This document shows, in pieces, positions 18,343 through 28,295 of a stretch of 64,000 nt of DNA; positions within the stretch are counted from its first letter, which is position 1, and each line of letters opens with the position of its first letter. The position numbers and the translations under genes are program-made. This DNA comes from CAYTAU01 sp964442075 (lineage in GTDB: Bacteria; Bacteroidota; Bacteroidia; Bacteroidales; CAYTAU01). The notes beneath the pieces were generated by a model. That model saw only the letters and a list, made by a program, of their open reading frames with translations, had not been told where the DNA came from and ran no database searches. The stretch covers positions 1-64,000 of the forward strand of contig CAYTWH010000011.1 of NCBI GenBank assembly GCA_964442075.1. The letters are read 5' to 3'.

Positions 18343-18365
18343 AAAAGGGAGCCCTGCTCCCTTTC
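18343..18365 (-). terminator. Intrinsic terminator of the type B cargo gene
   Basis: On the minus strand GGGAGC-AGG-GCTCCC followed by TTTTATTATTT. It lies 40-60 bp after the stop codon of the 1438-residue gene (18402). Confidence 0.75.
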
Positions 18366-18401
18366 ATTTTATATTAAAATACATTTATACTGATTGAAAA
18401 G

Positions 18402-21400
18402 TTATCGTATGATAGTAACAACGCCAGTTTCTTGGTGTTCAACATTATTTAAACTTCTATAAATTACCAACCATGTATATGCACCTACTTTTCCAATATC
18501 TCCTCCTTTAATTCTTCCATTCCATCCTTCATTTATATCAGTTGATTCAAAAACTACCTCTCCCCATCTATCATAAATATACATTTTGAAATTTCTATGA
18601 TCTATACCATTACCATATACTTTAAAGACATCATTATTACTATCAAAATCAGGTGAAAAAGCAGTTGGAGCATAGAATGTATATTCATCTTGAACAGTTA
18701 TTTCTTGATATGCTGTATCGGGGCATCCTTTATTTGTCAAAGCAATTAACATTGCATTATAAACCCCCGTTGGGAAAACTGGATATGCATGATTTGGACT
18801 TTCAATACTTGAGGTATCTCCATCACCAAATATCCATAGGTAATTGTCTGCACCAATACTTAAGTTCTCAAATGAAACTATTGGTTTGATAATACTAACA
18901 ACCTCTGGACTTACAATAAATTTTGCAATAGGTCTTGGCCAAACACTTATCATATGTGGAATCACTAACTGATTGGTACACCCTTCTTGAGAAGTAACTA
19001 TTAGACTAACATCAAAAACTCCAGCAGTTGTATATGTATGTGTAGGATTTTCTGAGAAAGAAATATTATCACCTCCATTATCTCCAAAATTCCACATTTG
19101 ACTATTATTTGGATATTGATTTGAAAACATTACTTCAAGTGGCACGCAACCACTTGTTGTACTTGGTTGAAAATTAACACTTGGCAAAGGATATACTACA
19201 ACTAATATTTGTTCAGTTGCTGTTGAACCACATTGATCCACCACACTTAGAATATAGTCTGTAGTGTTATATGGATTAACAATTAAAGGTAGGGAAACTA
19301 CATCTCCAAGATTATTTGTTAGCATGTATGGAGAAACACCATGTGATATATTTGCTGATATTACAACTGTTTCTCCTGGACATACAGAATCGGATGAAGC
19401 TAACAACTCTAATTCAACTGCAGGTGTTACAGATACTTCTGTTGTTGCAACATTAGAACTAGAACATCCATTAATATCTGTTACATAAACAGAGTAAATA
19501 GTAAATGAAGTTGGACTAATATTAATAACAGGATTTGACAATACGTCATCCCAATAAAAATTATATGGTGGGTTTCCTCCTGTTGCTGTTGCAACTAGTA
19601 TTTCTGAAGCTCCATTACATATAATAGAATTACCTGGAGCACCAACTACAATTTCTGAAGGTTCATTTAATGTTACGGAGATATCTATTGTACAAGAATT
19701 TCCATCTGTAACAGTAGCTGTGTAAATTCCAGAACATATATTTTGATTCAATGCAGTATTATTTCCATCATTCCATAAGAAAGAATATGGAATAGTTCCA
19801 CCGGAAGCATTTACTTCTGCTAATCCATCACAATTACCAAAACATGTTGGGTCGCTTGAATTTATTAACTGTACAGTTAATGCAGAAGGTTCTATTAGAG
19901 TTTGACTTGCTGTAGCTGTACATCCATTTTGGTCAGTTACTATTACACTATGTAAACCTGCACACAAACCTATAGGATTCTGCATTCCTTGTCCATTAGA
20001 CCATCCATAAGTATATGAAGGAGTTCCTCCAGCAACTTGTATATATAAACCACCATCACATGCTCCATTACAAGAAATATCTGTCTGACCTGTTACTGTA
20101 GCAGTTACTAATGAAGGTTCATTAATTGTAACATTTGATGTAGCAGTACATCCATTTCCATCTGTTACTGTTACTGCATAATTACCTGCACAAAGATTAT
20201 TTATACTTACATTATTTCCTCCCGAAGGCCATGTATAAAAATATGGTAAAGTACCACCTGTAGCAGATGCCGTAGCATCGCCATCGCACAATCCAAAACA
20301 ACTTGCATCATTAGAAGATATAATTGAAACTGATAATAATGCTGGGGAAGAGATATTCACACTTGTATTTGCAGTACAACCATTATTATCTGTAACTGTA
20401 ATTCCAGAATTTCCAGCACAAAGTGAATTATCAGTTGCTGTTGCTGAACCTGTACTCCACAAGTAAGAATATGTTGGTGTTCCTCCAAAAGCACTTGCAA
20501 TAGCAGAGCCATCACAATTACCAAAACATGTAGTATTTAAATTGACTGTTCCTGTTACTGTTAATTGAGTAGGTTCTGAAATAATTATACTTTCAGTAAT
20601 TGTGCAAAGATTTGCATCTGTTACTGTCACAATATAAGTACCAATTGCAAGACCATTAATTGAGGCTGTATTTCCACCACCAGTCCATGCATAAGTATAA
20701 GGTGGCGTTCCATCATTTACGGTTATTGAAGCCATTCCAGAATTATCTTGATAACAAGAAAGATTTGTCTGATTTGTTTGCCATGCAAGCTGAGTAGGTT
20801 GTGCTATAATAAATGATTCTACATCTGTACATCCATTTGCATCTGTGGCTGTTACTGTGTAGTTGCCAGCAGAAAAATTTGAGCCTGTACCATTAGACCA
20901 TGTGTATGTATAAGGAGTTTGCCCCCCTGTAGCATTTACACTTACACTACCATTACTCCCACTAAAACAAGAGACGCTATCTACAGTTACGGTTGCTACA
21001 ACTTCAGTAGGATTAGTAACAATATCTTGTGTTATAATAGAAGTGCAACCTCCTTCTGTAACTTCGAGTGATATGGTATAATTTCCAGATGTTGCCCAAT
21101 TTATCTGATAAGGACCCTGTCCTGTACCTGAGGCAATTGTTCCTCCATTAAAATCCCAGGTATATGTTGCACCTGAAGTTGCATTACCTGTGTAAGTTAT
21201 AGTTGAATTATCTCCAAAACAAAGTATTGGAGTGAGACTAAATGTTGATGTAGGTATTTGTGTAACTGTTATAGGTACAGTTGTTGGAGTTGAAAAACAT
21301 CCATTTTCATCTACAGTTAATGTAACATTGTATGTATTTGCAGTATTCCAACTAACCTGATAAGGTCCTTGACCACTACCAGAATTAATAACTCCAGTAT

Positions 21401-22718
21401 CGAAATTCCAATTATAATTAGCGGCAGAAGAAGCAGAACCAGTATATGTAATTGTTGTGTTAGCACCAACACATACAGGTGAAATTAAAGTAAAAGTAGA
21501 TGTAGGATTTGGATCTACTTTAACAGGAACTGAATAAGTAGAACTGCATCCATTCTCTGTAACGGTTAGTGTTACAAGGTAATTTCCAGACGTAGTCCAG
21601 TATACCTGATATGGTCCAGCACCTGTACCTGATGCAATAACTCCTCCATCAAAATCCCATATATAAGTTGCACTTGATCCAGCATTACCAGTGTATGTTA
21701 TTGTTGAATTTGAATTTTCACAAACAGGACTAACTGCAGTAAATGTTGCTGTAGGTACAGGGTAAATAACAACAGATTGAGTAGTTACTGTTGAAGTTTG
21801 TCCACCCTCAGTTACAGATAGTGTTATATTATATGTTCCAGGTCCTGGCCATGTAACTGTATGTGGTCCTTGTCCTGTTCCAGGTGTAGCTGTACCTCCA
21901 TCCCAATTCCAATTATATATTGCTCCTGCAGTTGCAGTGCCTGTATATGTAACTGTTGATGCATCTCCATCACAATGTGGTGTAGTAACTATAAAATCAC
22001 TAGTAGGTGTTACACTCATTGGATAAATAGCAACATCATCTACAAAATATCTAATTGTGCCCTTAGGTCCACCCATGTTTACTGTAGTTGTTGAAACATC
22101 ATCATAAAAATTACCTAAAACAAAATAATTATAAGCTGCAGTAGCTGTATAAGTAAAACTAATTAGCTCCCATCCAGTCATATTTGTTATTGGTGCACCT
22201 GTATAATTTAACTGAGGAGTTACATTATACACACACATACTAGCAACATTTACTTGAGTTGTTGAAAAATATACACCCAAATTATTAGTTGCATAAGTAC
22301 AATTATCGGCAAAAGAAACCCAAAACTCAACTGTATATTGTTGGCCTGGTATTAGGGTTGTAGATAAATGTCCTTGCAAATATTCCCGATAAGGTGTACA
22401 CCCACCAGAACCGTATACAGTAATATTACACATCGAGTTACCAGTTCTTGGTAGTTGTTGACCTGGAGAACTTGCGTGAGTTGAAAGTGGATGACAATAA
22501 CAAGATGTAGCCAAAGACATATGAAAAATATCAGTTGAACCACCAGTTGGTACTGTCCATGAAGTTATAGCACTAGCAAACTGTGCTTGTGATGTATACC
22601 ACGAACATAGCAGCGAGCCTGTATTTACAGTCTCAAAACTAGGATTCTCGACGATATTCTGACTATAACTAAATTGAGATGATATTATTAATATTGCTAA
22701 AATAAAGTTTCTTATCAT
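18402..22718 (-). CDS. Giant PKD/SprB-repeat adhesin-like protein, T9SS type B sorting domain
   Basis: 1438 residues. Signal peptide ending SQFSYS (~19). Residues ~20-235 resemble a jelly-roll carbohydrate-binding module (NIVENPSFE ... FVDDVAIYP). Four PKD-like domains (~240-570, each with YxWDFxGG and ASGTGQGPYQ) follow, then about six SprB-like repeats (~575-1010, pattern SCFGxCDGxAxAxAxGGTxPYxYxW, with GNYxVTVTDxNGC), one diverged module, two more PKD domains, and a type B (gliding-motility-associated) sorting domain in the last ~90 residues (APTAFSPDFDSNNDVFKVYG). SprB of Flavobacterium is a mobile surface adhesin, so an adhesin role is inferred. PorP/SprF encoded at 12306-13265 is the likely export partner. 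It lies 23 bp after the MORN-type gene. Confidence 0.88.
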   Translation of the reverse strand: MIRNFILAILIISSQFSYSQNIVENPSFETVNTGSLLCSWYTSQAQFASAITSWTVPTGGSTDIFHMSLATSCYCHPLSTHASSPGQQLPRTGNSMCNITVYGSGGCTPYREYLQGHLSTTLIPGQQYTVEFWVSFADNCTYATNNLGVYFSTTQVNVASMCVYNVTPQLNYTGAPITNMTGWELISFTYTATAAYNYFVLGNFYDDVSTTTVNMGGPKGTIRYFVDDVAIYPMSVTPTSDFIVTTPHCDGDASTVTYTGTATAGAIYNWNWDGGTATPGTGQGPHTVTWPGPGTYNITLSVTEGGQTSTVTTQSVVIYPVPTATFTAVSPVCENSNSTITYTGNAGSSATYIWDFDGGVIASGTGAGPYQVYWTTSGNYLVTLTVTENGCSSTYSVPVKVDPNPTSTFTLISPVCVGANTTITYTGSASSAANYNWNFDTGVINSGSGQGPYQVSWNTANTYNVTLTVDENGCFSTPTTVPITVTQIPTSTFSLTPILCFGDNSTITYTGNATSGATYTWDFNGGTIASGTGQGPYQINWATSGNYTISLEVTEGGCTSIITQDIVTNPTEVVATVTVDSVSCFSGSNGSVSVNATGGQTPYTYTWSNGTGSNFSAGNYTVTATDANGCTDVESFIIAQPTQLAWQTNQTNLSCYQDNSGMASITVNDGTPPYTYAWTGGGNTASINGLAIGTYIVTVTDANLCTITESIIISEPTQLTVTGTVNLNTTCFGNCDGSAIASAFGGTPTYSYLWSTGSATATDNSLCAGNSGITVTDNNGCTANTSVNISSPALLSVSIISSNDASCFGLCDGDATASATGGTLPYFYTWPSGGNNVSINNLCAGNYAVTVTDGNGCTATSNVTINEPSLVTATVTGQTDISCNGACDGGLYIQVAGGTPSYTYGWSNGQGMQNPIGLCAGLHSVIVTDQNGCTATASQTLIEPSALTVQLINSSDPTCFGNCDGLAEVNASGGTIPYSFLWNDGNNTALNQNICSGIYTATVTDGNSCTIDISVTLNEPSEIVVGAPGNSIICNGASEILVATATGGNPPYNFYWDDVLSNPVINISPTSFTIYSVYVTDINGCSSSNVATTEVSVTPAVELELLASSDSVCPGETVVISANISHGVSPYMLTNNLGDVVSLPLIVNPYNTTDYILSVVDQCGSTATEQILVVVYPLPSVNFQPSTTSGCVPLEVMFSNQYPNNSQMWNFGDNGGDNISFSENPTHTYTTAGVFDVSLIVTSQEGCTNQLVIPHMISVWPRPIAKFIVSPEVVSIIKPIVSFENLSIGADNYLWIFGDGDTSSIESPNHAYPVFPTGVYNAMLIALTNKGCPDTAYQEITVQDEYTFYAPTAFSPDFDSNNDVFKVYGNGIDHRNFKMYIYDRWGEVVFESTDINEGWNGRIKGGDIGKVGAYTWLVIYRSLNNVEHQETGVVTIIR

Positions 22719-22741
22719 GATAGAATATATTTCAAATAAAA

Positions 22742-23215
22742 TTATTGTTTCTGATAAATACCATCCTTATAGACCTGAATCTCCCTAACAGAGCCATCAG
22801 AATTATAGAATTTTCTTTGTCCATTTAGCTGATCTTGTGAATAAAATCGTTCTTCGATAATTAATCCATTAAGATTAAACAAAGATTCTTTGCCTTCTTT
22901 AACACCATTATCGTATTGACATATTCTTAATAAATCTCCTTCTAATGAGTAGAAATACCACTTCCCATTGCGTTCTCCATTAAAAATAGTTCCTTTTAGA
23001 TAAAGTGTCTCAAAACTTTCATCAATATAAACCTGATAAACACCATCGCTAATATTTTCATTTATATCAAATGATGTTACTTCGAAGCCATTCTCATCAA
23101 TATAAGCACTTTGAGAAATATATTGGGAATTATTAATATTGATTTTATTTACCTGACTAAATAATAACTGAGCAAACAAAATAAATGCTATTGAAAAAAT
23201 TATGTTTCTATTCAT
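22742..23215 (-). CDS. Secreted MORN/YwqK-like repeat protein
   Basis: 157 residues with a signal peptide (MNRNIIFSIAFILFAQLLFS). Residues ~75-157 carry three or four repeats of the type NGxRxGKWYFYSxxGxLxxIxxYxxG, as in MORN and YwqK-like (toxin_YwqK/MORN_2) proteins. Such repeats form small beta-hairpin arrays. Function unknown, and no toxin or antitoxin partner is visible. It is the first gene of a likely two-gene unit with the type B cargo gene. A second protein of this class is encoded at 42840-43259. Confidence 0.7.
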   Translation of the reverse strand: MNRNIIFSIAFILFAQLLFSQVNKININNSQYISQSAYIDENGFEVTSFDINENISDGVYQVYIDESFETLYLKGTIFNGERNGKWYFYSLEGDLLRICQYDNGVKEGKESLFNLNGLIIEERFYSQDQLNGQRKFYNSDGSVREIQVYKDGIYQKQ

Positions 23216-23235
23216 ATTCTAAAATATATTAATCT

Positions 23236-23243
23236 CAAATGTA
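23236..23243 (-). promoter_or_regulatory. Possible -7 box upstream of the MORN/type B unit
   Basis: TACATTTG on the minus strand matches TAnnTTTG, 21 bp before the ATG at 23215. No -33 motif stands at the right distance. Confidence 0.35.
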
Positions 23244-23458
23244 CTAATTTCAACGAATAAATAAAACTTATTTATCATACAGTTAATCTAAACCTGTATT
23301 TTGTTAGCTTGAGTTATTAATTTACATATTTACTAGACGTAAATTTTCATCATTGGTTGCTTTTTAAATATAGAATCTGAAAAATAATAATATTTGGAGC
23401 TATTACAACTTAAGCATCTCTTATCTTATCAGGAAATTAGTCGTATTGCATAAGAATC

Positions 23459-23481
23459 AAAAAAAGGGAAGCAGCCTTCCC
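23459..23481 (-). terminator. Intrinsic terminator of the 23567-28183 unit
   Basis: On the minus strand GGGAAG-GCTG-CTTCCC followed by seven T. It lies ~85 bp after the stop codon at 23567. Confidence 0.75.
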
Positions 23482-23566
23482 TCTATATTTTAAAATTTAA
23501 AATCTCTTAAAGCAAAAAGGAATGGGGAGTAGCACGTGAAAGATATGGGCGTAGTAGTGAATTATA

Positions 23567-25516
23567 TTATTCCAAAATAATTTTTTCAATAGCCACACCC
23601 TTATTGGTAGTTACTTTTATTATGTATATGCCTTTGGTTTGTTGGCTTAGGTCTACTTCATACTTCTGAATTCTAACTTCCTGCTTTAATACTTCTTTGC
23701 CATAAATATCATATACTGCAACATTCATCATTCTTAATTGACTTTGTCGAACTTGCGTTTCTTCATTATTAATTGTTATCAGGCCTGTTGTGGGGTTGGG
23801 ATAAATTGATAATTGTTGGGTTTGTATCTTATTAATTCTGTTGATATTATTTAAAACGATATCTCTTTTGCTTGCTATTATTGAATAGCCATTTACATAA
23901 GTAGTAAGCCAAAGCAGATAGTTACCCGGAGCAACTCCTGTAGTATTCCATGTTTTTATTAATGCATTAACAATATATGGGGTATAAGCAGTATCATGTA
24001 TTAAAATAAAATTTGTAGAGTCGGGCAATGAATATTCTAATTTGTATCTGCTAATATTATCAAAGTTAGTTGGACCATTAACTCCTTTTAATATTCCTGT
24101 AATATCAACTACCGAATCGGTAAAAGCCAAAGGGATAATATCAATATATGCTTCAAGAAAATATGCGCTATTATTTACCTGTGGTATACTATCGTAAACA
24201 GTATTGCTATAAACCAATGTAGATGTGTCATTAACTACAACCTGTGCAGATACAGTAGACTCTTCGAGTATTATTAGTGAATTGTCTTCGTTAAGAATTA
24301 TTGCAGGTGCACCTGCATAGCTTCTTTTAATAACAGATTGTTTGATATGAACTTTGCTGTTATTGTATGCTCCAACATATCCGCCTGTACCATCGCAGGT
24401 ACTATTCTCTACAATTGCCAGCCCTTGGTTAAAAGTTAAAACCTCACCAAACAGACAATCTTTTATTACTAATGTTGATGTATCTTGTGGATAAAAATTC
24501 CATGCTCCTACTTCAGAATTGTTTAAGACTAAATCTCTGTCTGATAATGGTGCTGTATATGAAGAGTACATCGAATCGTTTACAAAATTACTAAGGGTAT
24601 CTTGTGTTGAACCATTAAATGTAAATCCACAGGCTATTACAGACGAATTATTTAATGTTACATCAGAACCTGCATAAGGAAACATACCCCAGAATACTGT
24701 ATCTGAATTCTGAACACGAACTTGATAATTTATCCCCGATACACCTGGTAGTGAATCGGAAAACAATGAATAAACTACATCACTGGCTTTTGGCATTAGT
24801 GAGTTTTGAGCAGGGAAATTAAAATTTGCTATAGATCCATTATCAAAGCTATGCCAAAGCAAAGACCAGCTTGAATTGGTAATATCTACATTGCAAGAAT
24901 CATTGATAACAAGCTCTACTCCTCCTGAACAATTATTGCTGGTAAAGCTTGCTTCTCCTACCATACCTAATGTCATAGCTATACCAATACTATTATGGTA
25001 TTGTGTATTTGTCTGATTAAATGTTGCAGAGCCCATAAATCCACCACCAAATTTCCCATTTCCTAATTGAAAACTTGAATTGCTTACCTCAAAACTAGCA
25101 CTATCAAAAACCAAAAATTCATATTGCCCTACATAGCTCATATTTGCGCTTACTATAGCACTGTCAATCAATAGGCTTGCATCTCCACCTATTATTATAT
25201 CTCCCTTAATATTAAGTGTATCCTTTATTATACTTGTACTACTCCTATAGAAAATACTTCTTCCATTTAGGGTTAAGTTGCTGTTATTTACACTAAATTG
25301 GGCAATTGAATCTACTGCCAAAAGATAATTAACTGTAACATTTGAGCTATCGATATTCAATACTCCGTCTTTCATAATATATAATGTATCATAAGACACT
25401 GTAGTATTACTGATATTAACTACTTCTCCTAATGTAAATCCCACAACAAGAGATTGACCAGACAAAATTGAATTAAACAAAATAAATGTTATTGTGATTA
25501 TGTAAAAATTTTTCAT
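23567..25516 (-). CDS. Secreted beta-helix-like protein, T9SS type A sorting domain
   Basis: 649 residues. Signal peptide ending ILSGQ (~21). Residues ~35-470 show repeated short strands with Asn/Ser ladders (INDSCNVDITNSSWSL, VHIKQSVIKRSYAG), typical of right-handed parallel beta-helix proteins. No catalytic Asp pattern of a pectinase was recognised. Residues ~470-560 look like an Ig-type domain, and the last ~80 residues are a type A sorting domain with the TQVRQSQLRMM insertion (~23725-23761). It starts 3 bp after the preceding gene (25520-28183), so the two form an operon. Surface or secreted, ligand unknown. Confidence 0.8.
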   Translation of the reverse strand: MKNFYIITITFILFNSILSGQSLVVGFTLGEVVNISNTTVSYDTLYIMKDGVLNIDSSNVTVNYLLAVDSIAQFSVNNSNLTLNGRSIFYRSSTSIIKDTLNIKGDIIIGGDASLLIDSAIVSANMSYVGQYEFLVFDSASFEVSNSSFQLGNGKFGGGFMGSATFNQTNTQYHNSIGIAMTLGMVGEASFTSNNCSGGVELVINDSCNVDITNSSWSLLWHSFDNGSIANFNFPAQNSLMPKASDVVYSLFSDSLPGVSGINYQVRVQNSDTVFWGMFPYAGSDVTLNNSSVIACGFTFNGSTQDTLSNFVNDSMYSSYTAPLSDRDLVLNNSEVGAWNFYPQDTSTLVIKDCLFGEVLTFNQGLAIVENSTCDGTGGYVGAYNNSKVHIKQSVIKRSYAGAPAIILNEDNSLIILEESTVSAQVVVNDTSTLVYSNTVYDSIPQVNNSAYFLEAYIDIIPLAFTDSVVDITGILKGVNGPTNFDNISRYKLEYSLPDSTNFILIHDTAYTPYIVNALIKTWNTTGVAPGNYLLWLTTYVNGYSIIASKRDIVLNNINRINKIQTQQLSIYPNPTTGLITINNEETQVRQSQLRMMNVAVYDIYGKEVLKQEVRIQKYEVDLSQQTKGIYIIKVTTNKGVAIEKIILE

Positions 25517-25519
25517 GGT

Positions 25520-28183
25520 TTATTGTTTTATAAGTTTTATGGTTATTGTCTGATTATCTGTAATTACTTTTACTATATAAATGCCTTGTGGTTGATTACT
25601 TAAATCTACTTCATACTTCATACTTCCAACTTCCTGCTTTAATACTTCTTTGCCATAAATATCATATACTGCAACATTCTTAATTATTAATTCTTCATTA
25701 TTAATTGTTATTTGACCTGTTGTGGGATTGGGATAAATATTATTCTCAATATTTGAAAAACATTCATCAATTCCTATAACAATCATATTATAACAATACG
25801 AAGTATCTATACAGCTATTTGAATTTATAATAACAGCGTAGTTTCCATTATTAATCACATTAAATAGCTGATTTGTTTCTCCATTAATTAATGAGTATGA
25901 ATTATCACAATCTACCCACTGATACGTAGCACCAGCAGTATTGGCTATTAAAAAATTATTAGCCTGAGTAATTGAAGTATCAACTGTATTTACTGTTAAA
26001 TTAATTGAAATAATACTGTCGCAACCCAAAGCATTTGGTATTGTATCTGAATATACACCAGAGTTTGTCCAAGAATAGTTGCCACTTGGTGAAGTATAAG
26101 AATCGCACGAAATAGGACTAATTGCAGAATTTGTATTTCCGTCAAATGTCAGATTTATAGTTATGACACTATCGCATCCAAGAGTATTTGGTATGGTATC
26201 AAAATAAGTACCCGAAGTTGTCCATGTATAATTTCCACTAGGAGATGTATAAGTACTATTATTACAAACTGATTGATATATTGTAGCATTAGAATTGTTA
26301 ATATTTAGAATTACAGTTATAATACTATCACAACCAAGAGTATTTGGAATTGTATCCATATAAATGCCTGAATTTGTCCAAATATAGTTTCCACTTGGAG
26401 ATATATAGCTATCGCATACTGATGGATTGATTATTGAACTAGTGTTGTTTACTGTCAAATTGATAGTTATTACACTATCACATCCATTGTAATTAGGAAT
26501 TACATCTATGTATGTACCGGAACTTGTCCAAATATAAACCCCGCTTGGGGATGTAAAGCTATCACAAACTATTGGGTTTATAATTGCACTTGAACTATTA
26601 TTAATAGTTAAGTCTACAGTTATTACACTATCGCAACCACTAGTATTTATAAGTGTATCCTGATAGATACCAGAGCTAATCCACAAATAGTTTCCACTCG
26701 GTGAGACTAAGTTATTGCATTCTGTTAGGGTAATATTAGCACTTGAATTATTACCTACCGTTAAGTTTATTGTATAATAGTTTTCACATCCAAAGGAATT
26801 AATAAGTGTATCGAGGTATATTCCTGCATTTGTCCAAACGTAATTCCCGCTTGGTGATATATATGGTCCACATGAAAAAGGATTTATTGTTGTGTTTACA
26901 ATATTATTAAATGAGAGATTAATTGTTAATATACTATCCCATCCTAACGAGCTTTGTAATGTATCATAATAGACTCCTGGTAATGTCTGATAATCGCCTT
27001 CAAGAAAAATACTATCGCCATCGCATATAATAATATCAACTTCTGATCCTGTAAAAAACTGAAATCCTTTATAGTAAAACAATGTTGGCAAACCTCTTCT
27101 ACATATCCTTCCCTCTATGTAAACAGCATGGCTTTCATAATTACAAGCAGCGCCTATTTCATTTGGATTATGTATTGAAGCCAAATATCCACTAGTTAGT
27201 TCAGAAATATAAATTTCACCATTTGGCCCAATTTGTAAAGCACTAGGTTGATAAGGAGTTGCTATAGTTATTGAAGAATTTAAAGGTGTAGGAGATGTTA
27301 GATCAAACTGTGTTATTTTTCCAGTTGTCTGACTTGCATATAATTTTGTTCCATTAGGAGAAAACTCAAGACCATAAACATCTGTATTTGTGGTTGGCGA
27401 TGAAATACAATTTGATAAGATTCCTGTTGATTTATTAAAATCAAATAACTCAATCTTATCCATTCTACAAATAGCAACAGCTAGTTTACTGCCCAGCATA
27501 CTTGATTTCATATAACCTGCTGCATTTACCCAACCATTTACCCAAGGATCAGAACTATAACCACCTTGATGAACCACTCCTATTGCACTAACTACAGGAG
27601 TCGTATTAATTCCTGAAGGAGATATTTCGTAAGCAACAAATTCATCAGAATCCCATCTATGAGCAACTAACCATACATTTATATTATTTGCGTGTAAGAC
27701 TCCTGATATTTTTTCGCAAACTAATGATTCGAGCAAAATATTCTTTGCACCTGTTATATCCCCCATTCCACCATCTAAACTCATATCTATGATTGAATAT
27801 CTAAGACCATTCTGTAAATGATTTTCTGTTGCATCTATAGTAAAAATATAAAACAAGCTATCTGTTCCGGGAAAAGGAATTATAATTGATGATTGAGTAG
27901 CACTATTGTGCCCCAATAGCCCTGTACCATTGGGCATTAATAGATGATTACTATTATATACTTCTTGCCCATCTGTATAAAATAATAAATTCCCATTAAT
28001 ATCTCCTACAGTAGCACAACCTTCTCCATGATACAAAGCACCATAAGTTACACCTATTGGGACACCTGTGCTAAAATCAACACCTGCATTATTGCCAAAG
28101 AACCATTGGCGAGCCGTATTCTCCTGAGCATACGAATTGAAAACTAATAGGAGAAATAATAAAATTAATGATGTTAATTTCAT
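25520..28183 (-). CDS. Secreted propeller plus SPSGNY-repeat protein, T9SS type A sorting domain
   Basis: 887 residues. Signal peptide ending SYAQ (~19), then a propeller-like domain to ~375 homologous to the two proteins at 13629 and 15100 (RQWFFGNNAGVDFS, LEFSPNGTKLYA). Residues ~375-750 hold about eight repeats of ~42-45 residues, pattern SPSGNYxWTNSGxYxDTIPN followed by xGCDSxITINLTVN, a Bacteroidota surface-protein repeat. A short Ig-like module and a type A sorting domain (IYPNPTTGQITINNEE ... LIKQ) end it. It looks like a fusion of the propeller found alone elsewhere in this island with a repeat stalk. Confidence 0.84.
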   Translation of the reverse strand: MKLTSLILLFLLLVFNSYAQENTARQWFFGNNAGVDFSTGVPIGVTYGALYHGEGCATVGDINGNLLFYTDGQEVYNSNHLLMPNGTGLLGHNSATQSSIIIPFPGTDSLFYIFTIDATENHLQNGLRYSIIDMSLDGGMGDITGAKNILLESLVCEKISGVLHANNINVWLVAHRWDSDEFVAYEISPSGINTTPVVSAIGVVHQGGYSSDPWVNGWVNAAGYMKSSMLGSKLAVAICRMDKIELFDFNKSTGILSNCISSPTTNTDVYGLEFSPNGTKLYASQTTGKITQFDLTSPTPLNSSITIATPYQPSALQIGPNGEIYISELTSGYLASIHNPNEIGAACNYESHAVYIEGRICRRGLPTLFYYKGFQFFTGSEVDIIICDGDSIFLEGDYQTLPGVYYDTLQSSLGWDSILTINLSFNNIVNTTINPFSCGPYISPSGNYVWTNAGIYLDTLINSFGCENYYTINLTVGNNSSANITLTECNNLVSPSGNYLWISSGIYQDTLINTSGCDSVITVDLTINNSSSAIINPIVCDSFTSPSGVYIWTSSGTYIDVIPNYNGCDSVITINLTVNNTSSIINPSVCDSYISPSGNYIWTNSGIYMDTIPNTLGCDSIITVILNINNSNATIYQSVCNNSTYTSPSGNYTWTTSGTYFDTIPNTLGCDSVITINLTFDGNTNSAISPISCDSYTSPSGNYSWTNSGVYSDTIPNALGCDSIISINLTVNTVDTSITQANNFLIANTAGATYQWVDCDNSYSLINGETNQLFNVINNGNYAVIINSNSCIDTSYCYNMIVIGIDECFSNIENNIYPNPTTGQITINNEELIIKNVAVYDIYGKEVLKQEVGSMKYEVDLSNQPQGIYIVKVITDNQTITIKLIKQ

Positions 28184-28206
28184 ACTGTAAAGAATTTAAT
28201 ATTTTA

Positions 28207-28214
28207 CAAATTTA
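28207..28214 (-). promoter_or_regulatory. Possible -7 box upstream of the 25520-28183 gene
   Basis: TAAATTTG on the minus strand, 24 bp before the ATG at 28183. Only the -7 half of the consensus is clear. Confidence 0.35.
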
Positions 28215-28242
28215 AGCATTTTTTGTTTTCCTAATGCTAAAC

Positions 28243-28295
28243 TATCCCTCTTTAATTCATCACTAACATGGGAGTAGGTCCCACTTTTGTGTCAT
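28243..28295. repeat. Degenerate dispersed element, copy E5
   Basis: TATCCCTCTTTAATTC ... GGGAGTAGGTCCCAC ... GTGTCAT aligns to the E1/E4 family with many changes. Its final T is the first base of the minus-strand stop codon of the next T9SS gene (28295-28297). Confidence 0.5.

Larger units (their letters stand above)
23216..23566. other. Intergenic region between MORN and beta-helix genes
   Basis: 351 bp, AT-rich, with the possible -7 box at 23236 and the terminator at 23459-23481. No coding frame or repeat family member was recognised in the rest. Confidence 0.6.
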
